DNA of 64,000 nucleotides from assembly GCF_004345665.1 (NCBI RefSeq), contig NZ_SLWR01000006.1, positions 275,677 to 339,676 on the forward strand, in the 5' to 3' direction. The position numbers and the translations under genes were made by a program. The notes under the pieces are model-generated. The model was not told where the DNA came from. It worked only from the letters and a program-made list of their open reading frames with translations, and did not search any database. This document shows, piece by piece, positions 1 through 8,014 of this stretch; within the stretch, counting starts at the first letter, position 1, and each line of letters opens with the position of its first letter. Source of the DNA: Kribbella antiqua. Lineage in GTDB: Bacteria; Actinomycetota; Actinomycetes; Propionibacteriales; Kribbellaceae.

Positions 1-450
1 GACCTCGACTACCGGCCGATGTTCTGGGCCGATCCGTCGGAGGCGCACGAACAGGTCAGCCGGGCGCTCGAGCACTGCACCGTTGCTGTCGGCAACAAAG
101 AGGAGTGCGAGGTCGCGGTCGGCGAGACCGATCCGGACAAGGCCGCGCAGGCGCTGCTGGACCGCGGTCTCGAGCTGGCCGTCGTCAAGCAAGGCCCGCG
201 TGGGACCCTCGCACGCACGCGGGACGAGCGCGTCGAAGTGCCGCCGTACCCGGTCGAGGTCGTCAACGGCCTCGGCGCCGGAGACGGCTTCGGCGGCGCG
301 CTCTGCCACGGCCTGCTGTCCGGCTGGCCGCTGGAGAAGATCATCCGCTTCGCCAACACGGCCGGCGCCATCGTCGCCTCCCGCCTCGAATGCTCCACCG
401 CCATGCCGACCACCAAGGAAGTCCTCTCCCACATGGGTGATGAAGCATGA
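1..450 (+). CDS. iolC: 5-dehydro-2-deoxygluconokinase, C-terminal part (cut by window start)
   Basis: The reading frame is open from the first base and ends at a TGA at 448-450, so only about 149 C-terminal residues are present. The fragment has the PfkB/ribokinase signature NGLGAGDGFGG, which holds the catalytic Asp and the anion hole, followed by a helical end typical of IolC. IolC phosphorylates 5-dehydro-2-deoxy-D-gluconate in myo-inositol catabolism. The next gene starts inside its stop codon (ATGA at 447-450), so the two are probably translationally coupled. The assignment as IolC rather than another PfkB kinase rests on the iol genes that follow. Confidence 0.85.
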   Translation, partial: DLDYRPMFWADPSEAHEQVSRALEHCTVAVGNKEECEVAVGETDPDKAAQALLDRGLELAVVKQGPRGTLARTRDERVEVPPYPVEVVNGLGAGDGFGGALCHGLLSGWPLEKIIRFANTAGAIVASRLECSTAMPTTKEVLSHMGDEA

Positions 451-3074
451 CCAACCAAGACCACCACCCCTCCGGGAACGACCCGCAGCCCGTACGGCGC
501 CCGGCGGACCACGCCGTAAACCCCGACGACCAGCCAACGGTCATCGCACCCTCACCCACCCAGCCCGGCTCCTGGCGCCCCACCAGCCGACGCGCACCCT
601 CCGACGAACAAACCACAGTCATAGCCCACCTAGACCTCCCCACACCCCCCGCCACCAACCAACCCCCGCCGGCCCACCAACCACCGCCAACCAACCGCCC
701 CACGCCCGCCCAAGCAGCAGCCGCCGGCCGCCCCGCTGCCAACCAACCGCCGCCTGCATCCCAGGCCCCAGCCGCGAACCAACCAACGTCGGCGAACCAG
801 CTGTCACCCGCGAGCCATGCGCGTGCCGGGAACCATGCGGCGGCCGCCAATCAAACACCGGCCACGGTCGAAGCGCCGGGCACGGTCCAAGCGTCGGCCG
901 GGAACCAAACCCCGGGCACGGTCCAAGCGTCGGCCGGGAACCAAACCCCGGGCACGGTCCAAGCGTCGGCCGCCAACCAAGCATCGGCGGCCAGCCAACC
1001 TCCAGCCGGCGGCCAAGGACCTGCCGCCGACCAAGCCTCGCGTCACGGCCAAGACCCGCGCACCGGCCAGCAACCGACCACCGGCCAAGGCGCGCATCTC
1101 CGCCAACGCCACGCTTTCGGTCAGCAGGCAACGGTCACCCCAGGCTCGGCACCCGATCAACGGTCAAGCGCCGCACCAGCACAGCCGACGCCCGCCCACC
1201 AGCCGGCACCTCCCGGGGACTCACACCCAAACCCCTTCGACGAGCCCACGATCATCGCTCCACTCCTCACCAACCCCGAACAACCTCAGGTCTCGTCGTC
1301 GCAGCCAACCACCCCGTCAGACCAACTGCCAGGCCAACCCGCGAGTGCGGCAGCGCAGGCAGTAGGCACGGCAGGCCAGCCACTGGGCTCGGCAGGGCAG
1401 GCCGCGGCTGGACAGCCAGTGGGCGCCGCAGGACAACCGGCGAACTCGACAGAACAACCGCTGGGCTCCGCGGGACAGTTGTCAGGCTCGCACGCACAAC
1501 CAGCTGGCTCGATTGGTCAACCCGCAAGCTCGGCAGCTCCTGCTGCGGCCTCGGCCGGAAACCCAGCAGGCTCGCCGGGACAGGCAGTGGCCTCGGCCGG
1601 TCAGCAGTCATCCTCGCCAGTACAAGCAGCGGACCCGACTGGGCAACCCGTAAGCTCGGCAGCTCATGCCGCGGGCTCGGCCGGAAACCCAGCGGACTCG
1701 CCGGGACGGGCAGTGGCCTCGGCCGGTCAGCAGTCATCCTCGCCAGTACAAGCAGCGGACTCGTCCGGCCACCCACTGACCTCGGCAGGACAAGCGGGCT
1801 CGATCGAGCACGCACTGAGCTCGACGACCGAGCCGATGGGCTCGGCGGGCCATCCACTGAGCTCCGCGGGGCAGGTGCCAGGTGCGTCAGCGCAGCCATC
1901 GGGCCCGGCTGGCCAACCACTGACCTCGCCAGATCAACCGGGCTCGGCAGAGCAATCGCTGGAGTCGGCTGGCCAGCCCGTGGCCTCGGTGGGGCAGGTG
2001 CCAGGTTCGTCAGCGCAGCCAGCGGACTCGGCAGAGCAACCACTGGGATCGGCACAGCAAGCCGGCTCGGCAGAGCTGGCAGTGGGCTCGGTTGGTCAGC
2101 AGTCAGGCTCGGCAGGGGAGGGCTCGGGGGCTGTTGCGTCGGGGCGGGCAGGTCGGTCTGGGGCGGCGGAGCCGTACAGTCAGGCGGTTGCTGAGCGGCT
2201 CGCGGAGTTGACTGAGGTTCGGGTGCGGCATCCCGAGCGGGTGGCGGAAGCTTGGCAGCAGCGGCGTACGCGTGAGCTGGTTGGGGACGACGGGCGCCTG
2301 CTGATCGTGGCAGCTGACCACCCGGCTCGTGGTGCGCTCGGCGTTCGTGACGACAAGCAGGCGATGGCCAGTCGCCCGGGCCTCATCGACCGGCTGGTGA
2401 CCGCGCTGGAGCGCCCCGGCGTTGACGGCGTCCTGGCGACACCCGACGTACTCGAAGACCTGCTTCTGCTCGGCGCTCTCGAGGGCAAGGTCGTCATCGG
2501 CTCCATGAACCGCGGCGGCTTGCAAGGCGCGTCCTTCGAGCTGGACGACCGCTTCACCGCTTACGGTACGGCGGCCGACATCGCTGCCCGCAGGCTCGAT
2601 GGCGGCAAGATGCTGACCCGCATCGACCTCGACGACCCCGGCACCGTCGCGACGTTGGAGTCCAGCGCGAAGGCCGTCACCGAACTCGCCGAACACAAAC
2701 TCATGGCGATGGTCGAACCCTTCTGGTCCACCCGTCGCGACGGCCGCGTCACCAACCTGCTCGACGCCGAATCGGTGATCAAGTCCGTCGCGGTAGCCTC
2801 CGGCCTAGGCGCCACCAGCGCCTACACCTGGCTGAAGCTCCCCGTCGTCGACGACCTACCTCAAGTGATGGAAGCAACCACCCTCCCAACGCTCCTCCTG
2901 GGTGGTGATCCCACCGTCGCCCCCGAAGAGACCTACGCATCCTGGGGCAAGGCGCTGACCCTGCCCGCGGTACGCGGCCTGGTCGTCGGCCGAGCCCTCC
3001 TCTTCCCACCCGACGGCGACGTAGCCTCCGCAGTAGACCAAGCCGCCGCCCTCGTTCACGGAGGTGCCGCATGA
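447..3074 (+). CDS. DeoC/LacD-like (beta/alpha)8 aldolase of the iol operon with 576-residue low-complexity N-terminal extension
   Basis: The last ~299 residues (from about residue 577, nt 2175) look like the Cgl0159-type TIM-barrel aldolases found next to iolC in actinobacterial inositol operons. They contain AADHPARGALG, a GSMNRGG loop and conserved Lys residues. Its likely role is cleavage of phosphorylated 2-deoxy-5-keto-gluconate; this is inference from position. Family members are about 290-300 residues long, so the first 576 residues are extra. They are rich in Pro, Ala, Gln, Asn, Ser and Gly, with no predicted fold, tandem repeats, and a clearly lower GC at third positions than the aldolase part. 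The ATG at 447 overlaps the iolC stop (ATGA), which favours this start. An in-frame GTG at 2082 is the best internal alternative. The stop overlaps the iolB start (ATGA at 3071-3074). The aldolase domain is secure; translation of the extension is not. Confidence 0.7.
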   Translation: MTNQDHHPSGNDPQPVRRPADHAVNPDDQPTVIAPSPTQPGSWRPTSRRAPSDEQTTVIAHLDLPTPPATNQPPPAHQPPPTNRPTPAQAAAAGRPAANQPPPASQAPAANQPTSANQLSPASHARAGNHAAAANQTPATVEAPGTVQASAGNQTPGTVQASAGNQTPGTVQASAANQASAASQPPAGGQGPAADQASRHGQDPRTGQQPTTGQGAHLRQRHAFGQQATVTPGSAPDQRSSAAPAQPTPAHQPAPPGDSHPNPFDEPTIIAPLLTNPEQPQVSSSQPTTPSDQLPGQPASAAAQAVGTAGQPLGSAGQAAAGQPVGAAGQPANSTEQPLGSAGQLSGSHAQPAGSIGQPASSAAPAAASAGNPAGSPGQAVASAGQQSSSPVQAADPTGQPVSSAAHAAGSAGNPADSPGRAVASAGQQSSSPVQAADSSGHPLTSAGQAGSIEHALSSTTEPMGSAGHPLSSAGQVPGASAQPSGPAGQPLTSPDQPGSAEQSLESAGQPVASVGQVPGSSAQPADSAEQPLGSAQQAGSAELAVGSVGQQSGSAGEGSGAVASGRAGRSGAAEPYSQAVAERLAELTEVRVRHPERVAEAWQQRRTRELVGDDGRLLIVAADHPARGALGVRDDKQAMASRPGLIDRLVTALERPGVDGVLATPDVLEDLLLLGALEGKVVIGSMNRGGLQGASFELDDRFTAYGTAADIAARRLDGGKMLTRIDLDDPGTVATLESSAKAVTELAEHKLMAMVEPFWSTRRDGRVTNLLDAESVIKSVAVASGLGATSAYTWLKLPVVDDLPQVMEATTLPTLLLGGDPTVAPEETYASWGKALTLPAVRGLVVGRALLFPPDGDVASAVDQAAALVHGGAA
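878..985 (+). repeat. 36-bp tandem repeat, about 2.7 copies
   Basis: A 36-bp unit beginning GGGCACGGTCCAAGCGTCGG starts at 878, 914 and 950. The first two copies are identical and the third diverges after about 22 bases. A more diverged relative lies just upstream (about 860-877). In frame it encodes a 12-residue Gly-Thr-Val-Gln-Ala-Ser-Ala-rich unit within the low-complexity extension of the aldolase gene. Confidence 0.9.
1515..1760 (+). repeat. ~120-bp direct duplication with 126-bp period in low-complexity region
   Basis: Bases 1515-1634 recur at 1641-1760 with only a handful of mismatches; the most conserved part is the 84 bp at 1551-1634 and 1677-1760. The repeat encodes the run SAGNPA..SPG..AVASAGQQSSSPVQAAD twice. 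The whole 1330-2140 region is also built from looser units of roughly nine codons containing SAGQP-like peptides, so it looks like slippage- or recombination-expanded DNA. Confidence 0.85.
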
Positions 3075-3964
3075 CTGAGTGGTTCAGGCCTGCTGGGTCC
3101 ACCGCGCGGGATGGGTTCGACGTTGCGGTCAGCCCGGGGGACGAGAAGGAGTGGGACTACACCGGCCTGTGCGTCGCCACGCTGCGGGCCGGACAGTCGG
3201 TCGAGTTCGACACCGAGGACTGTGAGTTCCTCGTGCTGCCGTTGAGCGGTTCCGCCGAGGTGATCGTCGAGGGTGAGACGATCCCGCTCGGCGGCCGCGC
3301 CGACGTGTTCGCCGGACCGACCGACTTCGCGTACGTCCCGCGCGGCACCACCGTCGCCGTCACCAGCGCGGGCGGTGCACGCGTCGCCTTCCCGCACGCG
3401 AAGGCCGCGAGCGACTACCCGTTCCGGCGGATCGGCCTCGAGCAGGTGGAGACCGAACTTCGCGGTGCGGGCGTCGCCTCCCGCCAGGTCCGCAACTTCG
3501 GTACGCCGGCCGTCCTCGAGGCCGACTCGATCATCGCCTGCGAGGTTCTCACCCCGGCAGGGAACTGGTCGTCGTACCCGCCGCACAAGCACGACGAGCA
3601 CAAGCCTGGTAAGGAAAGCGTGCTCGAGGAGATCTACTACTTCGAGCTACAGCTCTCCGACGATGCCCCGGAAGGTGTCAAGGTCAACGACCCGATCGGT
3701 TACCAGCGGGTCTACGGCACCGAGGACCGGCCCATCGACGTCCTCGCGGAGGTCCGCAATGGGGATCTGGTGCTGGTGCCTCATGGTTGGCATGGTCCGG
3801 CGATGGCGCCTCCTGGCTATGACATGTACTACCTGAACGTGATGGCCGGCCCGGGGACCGAACGCGAATGGCTGATCTCCGACGACCCCCGACACGGCTG
3901 GGTCCGCGAACTCTGGCCCAGCCAGCAGATCGATCCCCGCCTACCGTTCGGAGCAGCCCGATGA
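3071..3964 (+). CDS. iolB: 5-deoxy-glucuronate isomerase
   Basis: This 297-residue protein matches IolB over its full length. It is a double-cupin protein with a His-rich metal site (YPPHKHDEHKPGKE, about residues 176-189), the EEIYYF strand and the later PHGWHGP...YYLNVMAGP block. IolB interconverts 5-deoxy-D-glucuronate and 5-dehydro-2-deoxy-D-gluconate. Its ATG overlaps the aldolase stop (ATGA), and its own stop overlaps another ATG at 3961. It belongs to the same transcript as iolC and iolD. Confidence 0.95.
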   Translation: MTEWFRPAGSTARDGFDVAVSPGDEKEWDYTGLCVATLRAGQSVEFDTEDCEFLVLPLSGSAEVIVEGETIPLGGRADVFAGPTDFAYVPRGTTVAVTSAGGARVAFPHAKAASDYPFRRIGLEQVETELRGAGVASRQVRNFGTPAVLEADSIIACEVLTPAGNWSSYPPHKHDEHKPGKESVLEEIYYFELQLSDDAPEGVKVNDPIGYQRVYGTEDRPIDVLAEVRNGDLVLVPHGWHGPAMAPPGYDMYYLNVMAGPGTEREWLISDDPRHGWVRELWPSQQIDPRLPFGAAR

Positions 3965-4128
3965 GCTTCTCCCGTGAGTTGGACGCCGGCCATACTCCCG
4001 CGCCGCTCGCTGTCGCCGTATCTGCGACTGCCGGTGGCAGCGTGCGCAGCAGCGATTGCGGTGCAGGGATGTGGCGAGCTGCAGTGATGGGTTGTGGATT
4101 GATGGTTTGTGGAGGAGGAGTGCGATGA
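3961..4128 (+). CDS. possible 55-codon coupled ORF between iolB and iolD
   Basis: An ATG at 3961 overlaps the iolB stop (ATGA), and the frame runs to a TGA at 4126-4128 that overlaps the iolD ATG at 4125. It would encode a 55-residue peptide, MSFSRELDAGHTPAPLAVAV onward, with no recognisable domain and Gly/Val-rich ends. The last part carries the GGAGGAGGAG ribosome binding site of iolD. It could be a small coupled gene, or filler that keeps the ribosome moving from iolB to iolD. No homology is claimed. Confidence 0.3.
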   Translation: MSFSRELDAGHTPAPLAVAVSATAGGSVRSSDCGAGMWRAAVMGCGLMVCGGGVR

Positions 4129-6038
4129 CGGTGCGTCTGACGGTTGCGCAGGCGTTGGTGCGGTTCCTGAGCGTGCAGTACTCGGAGCGTGACGGGGTCC
4201 GGCAGCGGCTGTTCGCCGGGTGCCTCGGCATCTTCGGGCACGGCAACGTGGCAGGTATCGGCCAGGCTCTACTGCAGGCCGAGCTCGAGGACCCGGACGC
4301 GCTGCCCTACATCCTGGCCCGCAACGAGCAGGCCATGGTGCACACCGCCTCCGCCTTCGCCCGCACCCGTGACCGGCTCCAGACCTACGCCTGCACAGCA
4401 AGCATCGGCCCAGGCTCGACCAACATGGTGACCGGCGCGGCCCTCGCCACGGTCAACCGGCTGCCTGTTCTCATCCTCCCTTCCGATGTGTTCGCGACGC
4501 GGGTGGCGACCCCCGTGCTGCAGGAGCTGGAGAGCTTCAGCGCCGGCGACGTCTCCGTCAACGACGCGTTCCGCCCGGTGTCGAAGTACTTCGACCGGAT
4601 CTGGCGTCCCGAACAGTTGCCCTCGGCACTGCTGAACGCCATGCGCGTGCTGACCGATCCGGTCGAGACCGGCGCGGTGACACTGGCCCTGCCGCAGGAC
4701 GTGCAGGCAGAGGCGTACGACTGGCCCGAGGAGCTCTTCACCGAGCGGACCTGGTACGTCGCACGACCATTGCCCGAGGCATCAATTGTCGACAAGGCGG
4801 TAGATCTCCTACGGGCCTCGGAGCGGCCGCTGATCGTCGCGGGTGGCGGCGTGCACTATTCCGGCGCCGAGGACGCATTGCGCGAGTTCGCCGAAGCGAC
4901 CGGTATTCCGGTCGCGGAATCCCAAGCAGGCAAGGGATCTCTGAACTACGACCACCCGCAGTCGGTCGGCGCGGTCGGCTCGACCGGGACCACGGCAGCC
5001 AACGCGCTGGCCCGCGAGGCCGACCTGGTGATCGGCATCGGAACCCGGTACGGCGACTTCACGACGGCCTCGCGGACCGCCTTCCAGAACCCAGACGTGC
5101 GGTTCGTCAACATCAATGTGGCGCGCTTCGACGGTGGCAAACATGCCGGCCTTCCTCTCGTTGCCGATGCCCGGGAAGCCCTTGTTTCCTTGGGATCCGC
5201 GCTCGGTGACTGGGCTGTGGATGCCAAGTACACAGCCCATGCGACGGAACTCGCAAGGAACTGGGACGGCATTGTGCATGCCACCTACAACCCACCCGCC
5301 GAGGTGACCGCGAAATTGGCCGAAGGCCTGCTGACACAGGGCGAAGTGCTCGGTGCCGTCAATGAATTGTCGGCGGCCTCTGATGTAGTGGTTTGCGCAG
5401 CCGGTTCAATGCCGGGTGACCTCCACAAACTGTGGCGGACGCGCGACCCGAAGGGATACCACGTCGAGTATGGCTACTCCTGCATGGGATACGAGATCGC
5501 CGGCGGCCTCGGCGTCCGCCTCGGCGCACCGGACCGCGACGTGTTCGTCATGGTCGGCGACGGGTCGTACCTGATGATGTCGACCGAGCTCGTCACCGCG
5601 GTCCAGGAGAACATCAAGGTCATCATCGTCCTGGTCCAGAACCACGGCTTCGCCTCGATCGGCGCGCTGTCGGAGTCACTCGGCTCGCAACGGTTCGGTA
5701 CGTCGTACCGGCGGCGCAGCGGCGACGGACGACTCGACGGGGACTACCTGCCGGTGGATCTCGCCGCGAACGTCCGCAGCCTCGGCGTCGACGTGATCGA
5801 GGTGCACAGCCGCGCCGAACTGGAGAAGGCGATCGGTACGGCGAAGGCGGCGGACGGGCCGATCGCGATCCACGTGTCGACGGATCCGCTGATCGGTGCG
5901 CCGGACAGCGAGTCCTGGTGGGACGTCCCGGTGAGCGAGGTTTCCGAGCTGCAGTCAACCCAGACCGCATCGGCTCAGTACCAAGAGAGCAAGGCTGCCC
6001 AGCGCCCGTACCTCGCGCCGGTCAAGGAAGACAGCTGA
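4125..6038 (+). CDS. iolD: 3D-(3,5/4)-trihydroxycyclohexane-1,2-dione hydrolase, ThDP-dependent
   Basis: The 637-residue protein has the three-domain layout of acetolactate synthase-like ThDP enzymes: the N-terminal Pyr domain (GHGNVAGIGQAL, the Glu-bearing RNEQAM), the central Rossmann-like domain (GGGVHYSG) and a C-terminal PP domain with the cofactor motif GDGSYLMMSTELVTAVQEN. IolD hydrolyses the cyclic dione made from scyllo-inosose to 5-deoxy-glucuronate. The ATG at 4125 follows a strong GGAGGAGGAG Shine-Dalgarno and begins MTVRLTVAQALVRFLSVQ, as in the family; longer in-frame starts upstream are less likely. It is followed after one base by the isomerase gene. Confidence 0.95.
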   Translation: MTVRLTVAQALVRFLSVQYSERDGVRQRLFAGCLGIFGHGNVAGIGQALLQAELEDPDALPYILARNEQAMVHTASAFARTRDRLQTYACTASIGPGSTNMVTGAALATVNRLPVLILPSDVFATRVATPVLQELESFSAGDVSVNDAFRPVSKYFDRIWRPEQLPSALLNAMRVLTDPVETGAVTLALPQDVQAEAYDWPEELFTERTWYVARPLPEASIVDKAVDLLRASERPLIVAGGGVHYSGAEDALREFAEATGIPVAESQAGKGSLNYDHPQSVGAVGSTGTTAANALAREADLVIGIGTRYGDFTTASRTAFQNPDVRFVNINVARFDGGKHAGLPLVADAREALVSLGSALGDWAVDAKYTAHATELARNWDGIVHATYNPPAEVTAKLAEGLLTQGEVLGAVNELSAASDVVVCAAGSMPGDLHKLWRTRDPKGYHVEYGYSCMGYEIAGGLGVRLGAPDRDVFVMVGDGSYLMMSTELVTAVQENIKVIIVLVQNHGFASIGALSESLGSQRFGTSYRRRSGDGRLDGDYLPVDLAANVRSLGVDVIEVHSRAELEKAIGTAKAADGPIAIHVSTDPLIGAPDSESWWDVPVSEVSELQSTQTASAQYQESKAAQRPYLAPVKEDS

Positions 6039-6039
6039 C

Positions 6040-6927
6040 ATGGGCAAGGTGCACATCGGTACGGCGCCGGACTCCTGGGGAGTCTGGTACGCCGATGACC
6101 CGCAGCAGACCCCCTGGTCACGCTTCCTCGACGAAGTCGCGCGCGCCGGCTACACCCGGATCGAACTTGGACCATACGGCTACCTGCCGACCGATCCTGT
6201 CCAGTTGAAGGCCGAGCTGGATCGACGCGGACTCACGATGACGGCCGGTACGACGTTCGAGCAACTGCACCGCCCGGACGGGTGGGAAGCGACCTGGCGG
6301 GACGTGGCCGCAACCGCTCAGCTCACAGCTGCAATGGGTGCCAAGCACTTGGTCGTCATGCCGTCGATGTGGCGCGGCGCGAACGGCGAGGTGGTCGAAG
6401 ACCGGCTCGACCACGAAGGTCAGGCACGGCATGGCCGCCAGGTCACCGAGTTGGGTCGTCGCGTCGCCGAGGAGTTCGGCCTGCGGACGCAGTACCACCC
6501 GCACGCGGATGGACATGTGGACACGCAGGACACCGTCGAGCGCTTCCTCGAGGAGACGGACCCCGAGTACGTGAATCTCTGCCTCGACACCGGCCACATC
6601 AGCTACTGCGGCGGTGACAACCTCGACCTGATCCGCAGGTACCCCGACCGGATCGGCTACGTCCACCTGAAACAGGTGGATCCGAAGATCCTGGCCGAGG
6701 TCGAAGGGCTCAGCTTCGACGAAGCAGTGAGTCGCGGCGTGATGTGCGAGCCGCCGTACGGCGTCCCCGAGCTGCCGCCGCTGCTGGATGCGCTGGCGGC
6801 CCTCGACGCCGAGCTGTCCGCGATCGTCGAACAGGACATGTATCCGTGCTCACCCGACGTGCCGCTCCCGATCGCGGAACGCACGTTGGCCTATCTGAGA
6901 TCCCATGGGGGTGGCGAATCGAGCTGA
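6040..6927 (+). CDS. sugar phosphate isomerase/epimerase-type TIM barrel protein, IolE/IolH-like
   Basis: The 295-residue protein is an AP-endonuclease-2/xylose-isomerase-like TIM barrel. It starts IGTAPDSWGVWYADDP and carries metal-site residues in YHPHADGHVDT, CLDTGHISYCGG and YVHLKQVD, ending with the Glu of IVEQDMY. In an iol operon the candidates are inosose dehydratase (IolE), which the pathway needs between IolG and IolD, or IolH. No other dehydratase candidate is in the visible part of the operon, so IolE is favoured by context. The sequence alone does not separate the two. Confidence 0.75.
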   Translation: MGKVHIGTAPDSWGVWYADDPQQTPWSRFLDEVARAGYTRIELGPYGYLPTDPVQLKAELDRRGLTMTAGTTFEQLHRPDGWEATWRDVAATAQLTAAMGAKHLVVMPSMWRGANGEVVEDRLDHEGQARHGRQVTELGRRVAEEFGLRTQYHPHADGHVDTQDTVERFLEETDPEYVNLCLDTGHISYCGGDNLDLIRRYPDRIGYVHLKQVDPKILAEVEGLSFDEAVSRGVMCEPPYGVPELPPLLDALAALDAELSAIVEQDMYPCSPDVPLPIAERTLAYLRSHGGGESS

Positions 6928-6966
6928 CGGCCAGCAGAGTGTGAAACTCTCTGGTCCCACGCAACT

Positions 6967-6983
6967 CCGCGGTGTAGCCGCGG
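6967..6983 (+). promoter_or_regulatory. hairpin CCGCGG-N5-CCGCGG upstream of the ABC substrate-binding gene
   Basis: Two CCGCGG boxes, each self-complementary, flank TGTAG in the 79-bp gap between the isomerase gene and the transporter lipoprotein gene. A second small stem (AGAGT/ACTCT, about 6936-6951) lies just upstream. They could modulate expression of the binding protein relative to the enzymes, by processing or attenuation, or bind a regulator. Function is inference. Confidence 0.35.
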
Positions 6984-7006
6984 CATTTGAAAGGCTGGTT
7001 GGAGTC

Positions 7007-8005
7007 ATGATTCGGTGGCAGAAGAAGGCGGTGGCTGCGGGCGCGGCGTTCGCGCTCGCCGCGGCGCTGGCCGCATGCAGTTCCTCCGGAGGCAAGCAGG
7101 AGGAGCAGAGCAGCGGCGGCGGTGGCGCGGGTGTCGCGGACACCCCGCGGATGAAGGTCGCCCTGATCACTCACTCGGGTCCCGGCGACACCTTCTGGGA
7201 CATCGTCCGGCGCGGCGCGGAGGCGGCCGCGAAGAAGGACAACATCGAGCTCCAGTACTCCTCGGATCCGGACGGAGCGGCGCAGGCGAACCTGGTGCAG
7301 ACCGCGATCGACTCCAAGGTGGACGGCATCGCGGTGACGCTGAACAAGCCGGACGCGGTGATCCCGAACGTGAAGAAGGCGATCGCAGCCGGTATCCCGG
7401 TGACGATCCTGAACGGCGGACTGGACTCCTGGAAGCAGACCGGCGCTCTCGGGTACTTCGGCCAGGACGAGCGGATCGCCGGCCGGGCGACGGGTAACAA
7501 GCTGAAGTCGCTCGGCGCGAAGAAGGTCATCTGCGTCATCCACGAGCAAGGCAACGTCAGCCTCGAGGCACGCTGCCAGGGCATCACGGACATCCTCGGC
7601 GACGCCGTCGAGAACGTGAACGTCAACGGCACCGACCAGCCAGGGACGCAGGCGACGCTGACGTCGAAGCTGCAGGCGGACAAGAACGCCGACTACGTGA
7701 TGGCGCTGAACGCCGGCATCGCGTTGACCGCGGTGACGGCGGCCAAGGACGCCGGGTCGTCGGCGAAGGTGGCTAGCTTCGACATGAGCAAGGAGATGGC
7801 CAAGGCGGTCAAGGACGGCACCGTCGAGTTCGCGGTCGACCAGCAGCCGTACCTGCAGGGCTACCTCGCGGTGGACGCGATCTGGCTCTACAAGACCAAC
7901 GGCGACACGATCGGCGGCGGCGAGGCGACCCTGACCGGGCCGGCGTTCATCGACAAGACCAACATCGCGGCCGTCGAGAAGTACGCCGCGGCCGGGACGC
8001 GCTGA
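7007..8005 (+). CDS. ABC transporter substrate-binding lipoprotein (ribose/inositol type)
   Basis: The 332-residue protein has a lipoprotein signal peptide with the lipobox LAAC (Cys24), then a periplasmic-binding-protein type 1 fold with the features of RbsB-like sugar binders: KVALITHSGPGDTFWDIV, SDPDGAAQANLVQTAIDSKVDGIAV and the later VDQQPYLQGYLAVD. It should capture the sugar alcohol, most probably myo-inositol, for the permease and ATPase that follow. The ATG at 7007 preceded by GGTTGGAG is chosen because it starts the signal peptide; upstream in-frame starts would bury it. Confidence 0.88.
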   Translation: MIRWQKKAVAAGAAFALAAALAACSSSGGKQEEQSSGGGGAGVADTPRMKVALITHSGPGDTFWDIVRRGAEAAAKKDNIELQYSSDPDGAAQANLVQTAIDSKVDGIAVTLNKPDAVIPNVKKAIAAGIPVTILNGGLDSWKQTGALGYFGQDERIAGRATGNKLKSLGAKKVICVIHEQGNVSLEARCQGITDILGDAVENVNVNGTDQPGTQATLTSKLQADKNADYVMALNAGIALTAVTAAKDAGSSAKVASFDMSKEMAKAVKDGTVEFAVDQQPYLQGYLAVDAIWLYKTNGDTIGGGEATLTGPAFIDKTNIAAVEKYAAAGTR

Positions 8006-8014
8006 GGTCACGTC

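Noticed and set aside
878..985. 36-bp repeats as a CRISPR array
   Set aside because: The units are contiguous with no spacers, and there are no cas genes.
83..2194. 703-codon + strand ORF covering the iolC end and the aldolase extension in another frame
   Set aside because: It is an out-of-frame reading of iolC and the repeats; no start context or known domain. High GC leaves several frames open.
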